This document shows, piece by piece, positions 1 through 5,271 of a DNA stretch of 5,271 nt. The stretch comes from an uncultured Ruminococcus sp. (GTDB taxonomy: Bacteria > Bacillota > Clostridia > Oscillospirales > Acutalibacteraceae). The position numbers and the translations under genes are program-made. Position 1 is the stretch's first letter; the number at the start of each line of letters is the position of its first letter. The stretch is taken from assembly GCA_902773155.1 (NCBI GenBank), contig CACYDK010000156.1, forward strand, positions 1 through 5,271. The letters are read 5' to 3'. The notes under the pieces were generated by a model, which saw only the letters and a program-made list of their open reading frames with translations, had not been told where the DNA came from and searched no databases.

Positions 1-1
1 G

Positions 2-247
2 CCCGAGGCTATTGCCGATAAGATCGTTATGGGTAAAATCAACAAGTATTACAAGGAGAACTGCCTTGTTGATCAGGAATTCGTTAAGGACAACAAGCAG
101 ACTGTTAAGCAGTACGTTGATTCCGTAGCTAAGAGCTTAGGCGGAGCTATCACTATCAAGGAATTCGTTCGCTTTGAAAAGGGCGAAGGCCTCGAGAAGC
201 GTCAGGACGACTTCGCTGCAGAGGTTGCCGCCGCTGTTCAGGGCTAA
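2..247 (+). CDS. tsf: Elongation factor Ts, C-terminal part (5' truncated by window)
   Basis: This is the last 81 codons of EF-Ts, the cytoplasmic guanine-nucleotide exchange factor that regenerates EF-Tu-GTP during translation. The frame is open from base 2, so the first ATG in this frame (base 29) is an internal methionine and not the start. Recognition rests on the typical C-terminal module: PEAIADKIVMGKINKYYKEN near the beginning, then LVDQEFVKD, and the closing stretch FVRFEKGEGLEKRQDDFAAEV just before the end, which resembles the E. coli C-terminus closely. The gene ends with TAA at 245-247 and is followed by a strong terminator. This fits the usual rpsB-tsf unit ending here. The N-terminal EF-Tu-binding domain lies outside the window and cannot be judged. 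Confidence 0.96.
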   Translation, partial: PEAIADKIVMGKINKYYKENCLVDQEFVKDNKQTVKQYVDSVAKSLGGAITIKEFVRFEKGEGLEKRQDDFAAEVAAAVQG

Positions 248-270
248 TATAGCGTAAAAAATTATCAATT

Positions 271-305
271 ACGGTCGGTTCGTTGAACCGACCGTTTTTT
301 CTTTT
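271..305 (+). terminator. Intrinsic (Rho-independent) terminator after tsf
   Basis: A perfect 10-bp inverted repeat (271-280 ACGGTCGGTT with 286-295 AACCGACCGT) surrounds a 5-nt loop CGTTG whose ends could add one more C-G pair. It is followed at once by a T-rich tail, TTTTTT then CTTTT, at 295-305. This is a textbook intrinsic terminator 23 bp after the tsf stop. It should end the upstream unit and separate it from pyrH. On the minus strand the corresponding U-tract would be about 9 nt from the stem, so it is probably one-directional. Confidence 0.93.
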
Positions 306-401
306 GCAGAAATAAAAATCTAATTTGTTGTGCTTTTGCTCACGAATTTAACGTTTAAAATTATAAATAATATATAAAATAACAAAACTGTATTCATTTT
401 A

Positions 402-432
402 TTGGGATATAATTCCTTTATAGCTTTATAAT
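402..432 (+). promoter_or_regulatory. Candidate sigma-A promoter for pyrH
   Basis: The best pairing I can find is TTGGGA (402-407) as the -35 box with a perfect TATAAT (427-432) as the -10 box. The 19-bp spacer is longer than the ideal 17, and the -35 box matches only four of six consensus bases. Transcription would begin near 438-440, giving a leader of about 50 nt. Other TATAAT copies in this AT-rich region lack a good -35 partner at normal spacing, so the exact promoter is uncertain. Confidence 0.3.
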
Positions 433-456
433 ATACTTGTTTTAGAGTAAAATAAA

Positions 457-472
457 TATAATTATAATTATA
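457..472. repeat. Perfect 16-bp AT-only palindrome upstream of pyrH
   Basis: TATAATTATAATTATA at 457-472 is identical to its own reverse complement. It ends 4 bp before the GGAG of the pyrH ribosome binding site (477-480). It could be an operator, a weak AU hairpin in the leader, or simply a product of extreme AT content. It also contains two overlapping TATAAT hexamers. Confidence 0.5.
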
Positions 473-476
473 GACT

Positions 477-492
477 GGAGTGGAATGTTTTG
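477..492 (+). promoter_or_regulatory. Ribosome binding site and TTG start of pyrH, with overlapping ATG-TTT-TGA
   Basis: GGAG at 477-480 lies 9 nt before the TTG at 490-492, which decides the pyrH start. The only nearby ATG (485-487) is in another frame and meets a stop after one more codon (TTT 488-490, TGA 491-493). That two-codon frame overlaps the TTG start itself. The ATG is only 4 nt from GGAG, which is short for efficient initiation, so its use is doubtful. Confidence 0.6.
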
Positions 493-1194
493 AGTTTGAA
501 ATACAAAAGAATTCTCTTGAAACTCTCCGGCGAGTCTCTTGCCGGCGATAAAAAGCAGGGTATTGATTTTGATACTGTATCTAAGATCTGCGAACCCATA
601 AAACGCCTCAATGAGGAAGGCGCTGAAATAGCAATCGTTGTAGGCGGCGGAAACTTCTGGAGAGGCAGAAGCTCGGGCTCTATGGACAGAACCAGAGCCG
701 ACCATATCGGAATGCTAGCAACCGCTATAAATGCTTTAGGCGTAGCTGATTCTCTCGAGGCTCTCGGAGTAGACGTCAGAGTTCAAACCGCTATTTCCAT
801 GCGCCAGGTCGCCGAGCCCTATATCAGGGGCAAGGCTATCCGTCATCTCGAAAAGGGCAGAGTTGTTGTATTCGGATGCGGTACAGGTAATCCCTTCTTC
901 AGTACAGATACAGCCGCCGCATTAAGAGCTGCTGAGATTGAGGCGGAGATCATTATGAAAGCCACTATGGTTGACGGCGTTTATGACAGCGATCCCAAGC
1001 TTAATCCCGACGCTGTTAAGTATGACCATATTTCATATCAGGAGGTTCTTGAAAAGAATCTTGCCGTTATGGACAGCACAGCTTCCGCTCTTTGTAAGGA
1101 CAATGATATCGGCATACTTGTTTTCAGTATTGACGAGCCGGATAATATTTATAAGGCCGTCAAGGGCGAGACGATCGGCACCTTAGTTGATTAA
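490..1194 (+). CDS. pyrH: UMP kinase (uridylate kinase)
   Basis: PyrH phosphorylates UMP to UDP with ATP in the cytoplasm, an essential step of pyrimidine nucleotide synthesis. Bacterial PyrH is a hexameric member of the amino-acid-kinase family. The 234-residue protein has the expected family length and ordered motifs: [16 protein letters not shown] at 4-19 (phosphate-binding lysine in KLSGE), [10 protein letters not shown] at 50-59, the [10 protein letters not shown] segment at 69-78 (UMP contact region), [10 protein letters not shown] at 131-140, and [13 protein letters not shown] at 157-169. The start is a TTG at 490. It places MSLKYKR exactly where other PyrH proteins begin and has a GGAG 9 nt upstream, while no in-frame ATG exists near it. 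The gene is probably first in the downstream unit, which continues into frr. It looks intact with no missing key motif. Confidence 0.96.
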   Translation: MSLKYKRILLKLSGESLAGDKKQGIDFDTVSKICEPIKRLNEEGAEIAIVVGGGNFWRGRSSGSMDRTRADHIGMLATAINALGVADSLEALGVDVRVQTAISMRQVAEPYIRGKAIRHLEKGRVVVFGCGTGNPFFSTDTAAALRAAEIEAEIIMKATMVDGVYDSDPKLNPDAVKYDHISYQEVLEKNLAVMDSTASALCKDNDIGILVFSIDEPDNIYKAVKGETIGTLVD

Positions 1195-1226
1195 GAATCA
1201 TTTGGGATGTTTTCCCTTATTATATC

Positions 1227-1232
1227 AGGAGG
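1227..1232 (+). promoter_or_regulatory. Strong Shine-Dalgarno AGGAGG deciding the frr start
   Basis: AGGAGG at 1227-1232 lies 8 nt before ATG 1241. It favours that start over an upstream in-frame TTG at 1187, which overlaps the pyrH end and would add 18 residues unlike any part of ribosome recycling factor. Confidence 0.9.
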
Positions 1233-1240
1233 ATATTTCT

Positions 1241-1795
1241 ATGAAAGAATTATTGAAACATTCAGAGGAAAGAATGCAGAGAAGGATAAATCATCTTTCC
1301 GACGAGTATAAGTCTATAAGAGCCGGAAGAGCTAATCCCTCGATCCTTGACAAGATCAAGGTTGATTATTACGGTTCTCCCACTCCGGTAAACCAGGTCG
1401 CGTCCGTTTCTGTACCTGAGGCCAGAACTATTGTTATTCAGCCATGGGACGCCTCGATCCTTGGAAAAATCAACAAGGCTATACTTACCTCTGATATCGG
1501 CATAAACCCTCAGAATGACGGCAAGGTTATCCGACTCAATTTCCCGCCGCTCACTGAGGACAGACGTAAGGAAATCGTCAAGGACGTTGCAAAAATCGCC
1601 GAAGGTACAAAGGTTCAGATTCGCAACGTGCGTCGCGATACTCTTGATGATCTAAAAAAGATGAAGAAAAACGGCGACCTTACAGAGGACGACCTAAAGG
1701 ACGGCGAAAAGAAGGCTCAGGATATTACCGACAAGTTTATCAAGAAGGCCGAGGCAATCTGCGCTGATAAGCAGAAAGAGATTATGGAGCTTTAA
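1241..1795 (+). CDS. frr: Ribosome recycling factor
   Basis: RRF acts with EF-G after termination to split the 70S ribosome from mRNA and tRNA. The 184-residue product matches the usual length of about 185. The helical domain I begins with MKELLKHSEERMQRR and contains RAGRANPSILD at 27-37. The small domain II follows with VDYYGSPTPVNQVASVSVPE at about 41-60, then RTIVIQPWD at 62-70. The LNFPPLTEDRRKEIVK segment (99-114) and the IRNVRRD motif (127-133) return to the helical domain. Arg132 falls at the position of the functionally important Arg132 in E. coli RRF. The C-terminal charged helix ends KQKEIMEL. ATG 1241 is chosen because of the AGGAGG 8 nt upstream and the family N-terminus. The gene is 46 bp after pyrH and 1 bp before uppS, so co-transcription with both is likely. 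Confidence 0.97.
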   Translation: MKELLKHSEERMQRRINHLSDEYKSIRAGRANPSILDKIKVDYYGSPTPVNQVASVSVPEARTIVIQPWDASILGKINKAILTSDIGINPQNDGKVIRLNFPPLTEDRRKEIVKDVAKIAEGTKVQIRNVRRDTLDDLKKMKKNGDLTEDDLKDGEKKAQDITDKFIKKAEAICADKQKEIMEL

Positions 1796-1796
1796 T

Positions 1797-2540
1797 ATGG
1801 CCCTTTTTAAGAAAAAGAAAGAATTGGCGGATTACTCCGATAAAGCTGTTCCTACAAGTATCGGAATAATAATGGACGGAAACGGAAGATGGGCAAAAAA
1901 CCGCCATCTTCCGCGTTCTGCGGGTCACAGGGCGGGGGCAAAGGTTTTTCGTACAATTACCCGATACTGCAGCGACATTGGAGTAAAATATCTTACAGTA
2001 TATGCCTTTTCTACCGAAAACTGGCGCCGCCCACAGGATGAGGTTGGCGCTCTGATGCGCCTTTTTAAGGAGTATCTACAGGAAGCTCTTGATGATTTTA
2101 AGGACGACAGCATTGTCATTCATTTTATCGGCGACAAGTCCTCGTTCAGTGAGGATCTGCAAAAGCTTATGGATGATAACGAGGAGATCTCAAAGGACAG
2201 AGACGGCATGGTTCTTAACATCGCTATGAATTACGGATCCCGCGATGAGATCGTCAGAGCTGTGAAAAGCATCTCAGAGGGTGTTAAAAACGGAGATATC
2301 GACATAAACTCTATAGACGAGAGTATGGTATCCGATCATCTTTATACGGCCGGACAGCCAGATCCCGATCTTATAATACGACCCTCGGGCGAGTATAGAA
2401 TATCAAATTTTATGCTTTGGCAGTCGGCTTATACCGAATTTGTAATTATGAACAAGCTTTGGCCTGATTTTAAAAAGGAAGATCTTGACGAAGCGATTCG
2501 ACTATATAATCTACGCTCCCGACGCTTCGGAGGCGTTTAA
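1797..2540 (+). CDS. uppS: Undecaprenyl diphosphate synthase (cis-prenyltransferase)
   Basis: UppS condenses farnesyl diphosphate with eight isopentenyl diphosphates in cis to give undecaprenyl diphosphate, the lipid carrier for peptidoglycan and other wall polymers. The 247-residue length is normal. Key residues all appear, offset by one from E. coli: Asp27 in IIMDGNGRWAK (catalytic/Mg), His44 in GHRAG, Asn75 and Trp76 in FSTENWRRP, Arg78, Glu82, Arg195, Arg201 and Ser203 in the RPSGEYRISNF block, and Glu214 (Mg). The end, RSRRFGGV, is also typical. Two positions differ from the common form: TSIGIIMDG lacks the usual His before the motif, and RPSGE replaces the usual RTSGE/RTGGE. ATG 1797 lies 1 bp after the frr stop, with its GGAG (1786-1789) inside the frr coding end, suggesting translational coupling. 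Confidence 0.96.
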   Translation: MALFKKKKELADYSDKAVPTSIGIIMDGNGRWAKNRHLPRSAGHRAGAKVFRTITRYCSDIGVKYLTVYAFSTENWRRPQDEVGALMRLFKEYLQEALDDFKDDSIVIHFIGDKSSFSEDLQKLMDDNEEISKDRDGMVLNIAMNYGSRDEIVRAVKSISEGVKNGDIDINSIDESMVSDHLYTAGQPDPDLIIRPSGEYRISNFMLWQSAYTEFVIMNKLWPDFKKEDLDEAIRLYNLRSRRFGGV

Positions 2541-2577
2541 CAGAGAATAATCCCGAGTTTAGAATTAAGGAAACACT

Positions 2578-3420
2578 ATGGACTCAATGAAATCCAGACT
2601 ATTAACAGCCGCGGTAGGAATTCCGTTCGCGATCGTTGTACTGACCTTAGGTGAGTTTTTTCACTTCATAATGTACATAATAATATCAGCGTTATGCGTA
2701 CTAATGACTTTTGAGCTGTTATCCGCAAAGAAACTCCACAAAAACCCTAAGATCCTTATACCGAGTTTGATTTACTCGTTTGCACAGCCCATATTGGTAT
2801 CGCTCAGTTTAGCCCTTTTACCTGCGTTCATCTATCTTTTGGTATCATTTTTCGTTATGATACTGTTTAACAGAGAGCTCTCGTATCACGATGTTGCTTT
2901 CTCGTGCTTTGGCACCCTGATAATTACCGGCGCAATGTCCATGATGCTGATATTGCCGCATATGTATCTCTCGTATTTTACATATTTCTTTGTTTTAACG
3001 ATAGGAACAACATGGTTTGCTGACGCAGGAGCTTATTTTGCAGGAGTCTTTTTCGGAAAACACAAGCTTTGCCCCAGAGTCAGCCCTAAAAAAACGGTAG
3101 AAGGCTTTATCGGAGGCATAATAATCGGTACAGCCGGCGCGGCTCTTGTAAGCTTTATTTTCTCATTTATCTTCAGAGACCTGGTTTTCAACTATATTTA
3201 TGTGCTTATCACCGGATTTATTGTAAGCATCGTTTCCGTGCTCGGCGATCTAACCTTCTCTCTCATAAAACGTTCCTGTGATATTAAGGACTATGGTTCG
3301 ATATTTCCCGGACATGGCGGAGTTCTTGACCGCTTTGACAGCGTAATCTTCACCGCTCCCTTAGTGTATTATATCGGGCTGTATTTCCCGTTATTTACAA
3401 TCGGAAAGGTAAACTTATGA
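2578..3420 (+). CDS. cdsA: Phosphatidate cytidylyltransferase (CDP-diacylglycerol synthase)
   Basis: CdsA is an integral membrane enzyme that converts phosphatidic acid and CTP to CDP-diacylglycerol, the precursor of bacterial phospholipids. The 280-residue protein is mostly hydrophobic, with about eight likely membrane segments (for example 10-48, 72-97, 109-127, 133-147, 174-198, 203-222, 256-275). The CDS signature is complete at 228-254: SLIKR, then KDYGSIFPGHGG and the closing LDRFD. Upstream, conserved residues occur in FADAGAYFAG (147-156), FGKHKL (159-164) and SPKKTVEG (169-176), and a further Asp is seen at 224 in LGDLTFS. ATG 2578 has AAGGA at 2567-2571 6 nt upstream. A second Met at codon 4 would be too far from that site. 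The gene starts 37 bp after uppS and overlaps dxr by 4 bp. Confidence 0.96.
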   Translation: MDSMKSRLLTAAVGIPFAIVVLTLGEFFHFIMYIIISALCVLMTFELLSAKKLHKNPKILIPSLIYSFAQPILVSLSLALLPAFIYLLVSFFVMILFNRELSYHDVAFSCFGTLIITGAMSMMLILPHMYLSYFTYFFVLTIGTTWFADAGAYFAGVFFGKHKLCPRVSPKKTVEGFIGGIIIGTAGAALVSFIFSFIFRDLVFNYIYVLITGFIVSIVSVLGDLTFSLIKRSCDIKDYGSIFPGHGGVLDRFDSVIFTAPLVYYIGLYFPLFTIGKVNL

Positions 3421-4574
3421 TTAATAACGTAAAGAATATATCTATTTTGGGCTCGACTGGCTCCATAGGAACCCAAGCTCTCGACGTTGTTGATAATCTC
3501 GGGATCAGGGTTTCGGCTATTACAGCCAATACTAACATAAAGATTCTCGAAGAGCAGGTTAGAAAATACAAGCCTGCTCTCGCGGTCGTTTTTGACGAGG
3601 AAAAATACTCTGATTTTAAAGCGTTAATTTCAGACACAGATACAAAGCCCATGTGCGGAATGGATGGTCTTATCGAAGCAGCGTCGTTCGGAGAGGCTGA
3701 TTTAGTGCTGAATTCGGTAGTAGGAATGGTAGGACTTGAGCCGACACTTGCTGCCGCTACAGCGGGAAAGGATATCGCCCTCGCCAATAAGGAAACGCTC
3801 GTAGCCGGCGGCAGTCTGGTGATGAAGGCCGTAGAGGATAACGGCGTAAAGCTATATCCTGTAGACAGCGAGCACTCAGCGATTTTCCAGTGCCTGCAGG
3901 GCTCGCCCGAAAAGAACGCCCTTAAAAGACTCATTCTTACCGCGTCGGGAGGTCCTTTCTTCGGACGTAAAACCGAAGAGCTGAAAGATGTAACGGTTGA
4001 GCAGGCGCTAAATCATCCAAACTGGGATATGGGCGCAAAAATAACCATCGATTCGGCTACAATGATGAACAAGGGTTTAGAGATAATCGAGGCATCGTGG
4101 CTTTTTGATATGCCCGCTGATAAGATCGACGTAGTTGTTCACCGCGAGAGCGTAATCCACTCTATGATTGAGTATGTAGACAATTCCGTAATCGCTCAGC
4201 TCGGCGTTCCGGATATGAGGATTCCGATTCAGTACGCGATCACCTATCCCGAAAGGATCCCGTCGCCGGTAGCTCAGCTTTCGCTCACGGATTACGCGAA
4301 GCTTACCTTCTTTGAGCCTGACTATGACACATTCAAGTGCTTAAGAGCCTGTAAGAAAGCGATAGAACGAGGCGGATTGTGCGCGGCTGCGGCTAACGGA
4401 GCTAACGAGGTAGCCAACGCTCTGTTCAGAAAAAGAAAGATTTCATTCCTTGATATCGGCGATTTGGTTATGGAGGCGATGTTTCGTCAGGATAACGTCG
4501 AGGCAGGGGATGTGTCGGATGTTTTAAAGGCCGATAAAGAGGCCAGAGAATTTGTTCTCAGTCAGGTAAGATAA
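3417..4574 (+). CDS. dxr: 1-deoxy-D-xylulose 5-phosphate reductoisomerase
   Basis: Dxr (IspC) rearranges and reduces 1-deoxy-D-xylulose 5-phosphate to 2-C-methyl-D-erythritol 4-phosphate with NADPH, the committed step of the MEP isoprenoid pathway and the target of fosmidomycin. The 385-residue length is normal. The N-terminal Rossmann motif is GSTGSIG at 12-18. LANKETLV lies at 122-129. The metal ligands Asp150 and Glu152 are in VDSEHSAIFQCL (149-160), with Glu222 in NKGLEIIEA (218-226) as the third ligand. Substrate-binding residues Ser177, His200, Ser213, Asn218 and Lys219 correspond to E. coli positions with an offset of nine. Trp203 lies in the flexible loop NHPNW. ATG 3417 overlaps the cdsA stop as ATGA, with GGAAAGG (3403-3409) 7 nt upstream, so coupling to cdsA is likely. 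Together with uppS it supplies the polyprenyl carrier pathway. Confidence 0.97.
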   Translation: MINNVKNISILGSTGSIGTQALDVVDNLGIRVSAITANTNIKILEEQVRKYKPALAVVFDEEKYSDFKALISDTDTKPMCGMDGLIEAASFGEADLVLNSVVGMVGLEPTLAAATAGKDIALANKETLVAGGSLVMKAVEDNGVKLYPVDSEHSAIFQCLQGSPEKNALKRLILTASGGPFFGRKTEELKDVTVEQALNHPNWDMGAKITIDSATMMNKGLEIIEASWLFDMPADKIDVVVHRESVIHSMIEYVDNSVIAQLGVPDMRIPIQYAITYPERIPSPVAQLSLTDYAKLTFFEPDYDTFKCLRACKKAIERGGLCAAAANGANEVANALFRKRKISFLDIGDLVMEAMFRQDNVEAGDVSDVLKADKEAREFVLSQVR

Positions 4575-4614
4575 TTCGCGCGTTTTTGCGTTAATCGGAG
4601 TTGATTTTAAATAT

Positions 4615-5271
4615 ATGATGTCAGTATTGACGACGGCGGCATTAATAATAATCGGTGTTTTGCTTTTTGAGCTCATTATATTTTTTCACGAGGGCGGACA
4701 TTTCCTTGCGGCTAAGAAAAGCGGGGTTAAGGTCAACGAATTCGCGCTAGGAATGGGTCCCAAGCTTTTCAGCTTTACAAAGGGCGAGACTACCTACTCG
4801 CTTCGGGCATTTCCGATCGGAGGCTTTTGTTCGATGGAAGGCGAGGATGAGGAAAGCGATAACCCAAGAGCGTTTAATAACGCAAAAATCTGGAAGCGTA
4901 TGATAATCATAGTCGCCGGAGCATTTATGAATATACTGCTCGGACTCCTTATGATGTTTGTGCTGGTTATTCAGGAGCCGCTTTACTCCTCGACCACGGT
5001 TGAGAGTTTTCCCCAGAATTCCTTTTCGGCTAACTGCGGACTTATGCCCGGAGACGAAATAGTTAAGCTTAATGATTATGATATCTTCACCTCTCAGGAT
5101 ATGTCCTTCGCTATTGCTACGACGAAATGCATAGACGCCGACGGAACAAGCGTGCAGGTTTATAAACAGGATTGCGAGCTTGAGCTTTGTGATCTTTACG
5201 TTGAATTCTTGAACGATGATAAGGCCGGCTACAGTCAAAAGACGCTGAACAAGGTTTTGAGCCTTATGACC
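4615..5271 (+). CDS. rseP: RseP-type site-2 membrane zinc metalloprotease (3' truncated by window)
   Basis: This 219-codon open frame runs off the window. It encodes the N-terminal part of an M50-family intramembrane protease, which cleaves membrane-bound substrates such as anti-sigma factors or signal-peptide remnants; the substrate here is unknown. Membrane segment 1 (about 5-25) runs into the zinc motif HEGGH at 25-29. The following GVKVNEFALGMGPKLFSF (37-54), LRAFPIGGFCSMEGED (63-78) and NPRAFNNAKIWKRM (83-96) are typical of the family. A second membrane segment with AGAFMNILLG (101-110) follows. A PDZ-like domain begins around 128, with CGLMPGDEIVKLND at 141-154. The third motif with the remaining zinc ligand lies beyond the window. 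ATG 4615 or the adjacent ATG 4618 is the start; no in-frame alternative start codon lies upstream. The nearest GGAG (4597-4600) is 14-17 nt away, an unusually long spacing. Confidence 0.94.
   Translation, partial: MMSVLTTAALIIIGVLLFELIIFFHEGGHFLAAKKSGVKVNEFALGMGPKLFSFTKGETTYSLRAFPIGGFCSMEGEDEESDNPRAFNNAKIWKRMIIIVAGAFMNILLGLLMMFVLVIQEPLYSSTTVESFPQNSFSANCGLMPGDEIVKLNDYDIFTSQDMSFAIATTKCIDADGTSVQVYKQDCELELCDLYVEFLNDDKAGYSQKTLNKVLSLMT

Larger units (their letters stand above)
306..489 (+). promoter_or_regulatory. AT-rich intergenic region, probable pyrH-operon promoter and leader
   Basis: This 184-bp gap between the tsf terminator and pyrH is strikingly AT-rich compared with the genes on either side and has no convincing coding frame or RNA gene. 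It contains TATAAT hexamers at 408-413, 427-432, 457-462 and 463-468. It also holds a direct repeat CTTTATA (416-422 and 424-430), a 16-bp palindrome (457-472) and the pyrH ribosome binding site at the end. Because a terminator lies just upstream and a long gene cluster lies downstream, the promoter of that cluster is expected here. No known riboswitch or T-box pattern was recognised. Confidence 0.6.

Noticed and set aside
330..360. Possible short hairpins and imperfect palindrome (GTGC...CTCAC; TTAACGTTTAA) in the leader
   Set aside because: They are short and imperfect and are expected by chance in AT-rich DNA. They match no riboswitch or attenuator pattern that I know.
442..705. An 87-residue open frame on the minus strand crossing the pyrH start
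   Set aside because: It overlaps the conserved pyrH 5' end and its leader. It has no recognisable domain, and its hydrophobic C-terminus comes from the AT-rich leader.
971..1186. A 71-residue open frame on the plus strand inside pyrH
   Set aside because: It is in another frame of the intact pyrH gene, with no family similarity that I can see.
1204..1216. Small hairpin GGGA-TCCC between pyrH and frr
   Set aside because: The stem is only 4 bp and there is no T-tract after it, so it is not a terminator and is not convincing as a regulatory structure.
1187..1240. TTG-started N-terminal extension of ribosome recycling factor
   Set aside because: The extra 18 residues do not fit the family, the TTG overlaps the end of pyrH, and ATG 1241 has an ideally placed AGGAGG.
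3395..3934. A 179-residue open frame on the minus strand
   Set aside because: It is antisense to the start of dxr, which has a clear Rossmann motif and family residues. The minus-strand protein is Ser/Ala-rich noise of the opposite strand.
4577..4590. GC-rich inverted sequence between dxr and rseP
   Set aside because: Pairing is limited to about 3-4 bp around a T-rich loop without a following T-tract, so it is too weak to call a terminator.
4747..5238. A 163-residue open frame on the minus strand
   Set aside because: It lies wholly antisense to rseP, whose frame carries the HEGGH and PDZ-type motifs. The minus-strand protein resembles no family I recognise, so it is a shadow frame.
1..5271. 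A hidden mobile element, CRISPR array, toxin-antitoxin pair or other novel system
   Set aside because: The window is almost fully occupied by well-recognised housekeeping genes in a conserved order. No direct-repeat array, transposase, tRNA or unassigned gene remains.

Overview
The window is a stretch of a conserved bacterial housekeeping cluster, all on the + strand. The order is tsf (3' end only), pyrH, frr, uppS, cdsA, dxr, rseP (5' part only). This order is well known from Firmicutes (usually rpsB-tsf-pyrH-frr-uppS-cdsA-dxr-rseP). The protein sequences, the strong AGGAGG-type ribosome binding sites, the AT-rich intergenic DNA and the moderate-GC coding DNA suggest an anaerobic Clostridia member, perhaps a Ruminococcus/Oscillospiraceae relative. 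That taxonomic placement is inference from protein and codon flavour, not a database match.

Layout: bases 2-247 encode the C-terminus of elongation factor Ts. They are followed by a strong intrinsic terminator at 271-305. Bases 306-489 are a very AT-rich gap without a gene. The gap holds several TATAAT-like boxes and a perfect 16-bp AT palindrome, and it probably contains the promoter for the downstream genes. pyrH starts with TTG at 490 behind a GGAG. frr starts at ATG 1241 after a 46-bp gap with an AGGAGG. uppS begins 1 bp after frr, and cdsA begins 37 bp after uppS. dxr overlaps cdsA by 4 bp (ATGA). rseP begins 40 bp after dxr and runs off the window. No terminator is visible between pyrH and rseP, so the six genes are probably one transcription unit.

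Functionally the unit joins pyrimidine nucleotide supply (PyrH, UMP to UDP) and ribosome recycling (Frr) with lipid and envelope precursor synthesis. Dxr commits carbon to the MEP isoprenoid pathway. UppS uses the isoprenoid products to build undecaprenyl diphosphate, the cell-wall lipid carrier. CdsA makes CDP-diacylglycerol for phospholipids. RseP is a membrane metalloprotease of the site-2 type.

All genes look intact, with their key catalytic residues present. I found no mobile element, CRISPR array, RNA gene or novel system. The points worth a second look are small: the pyrH start region, family-motif variants in UppS and RseP, and the weak ribosome binding site of rseP.
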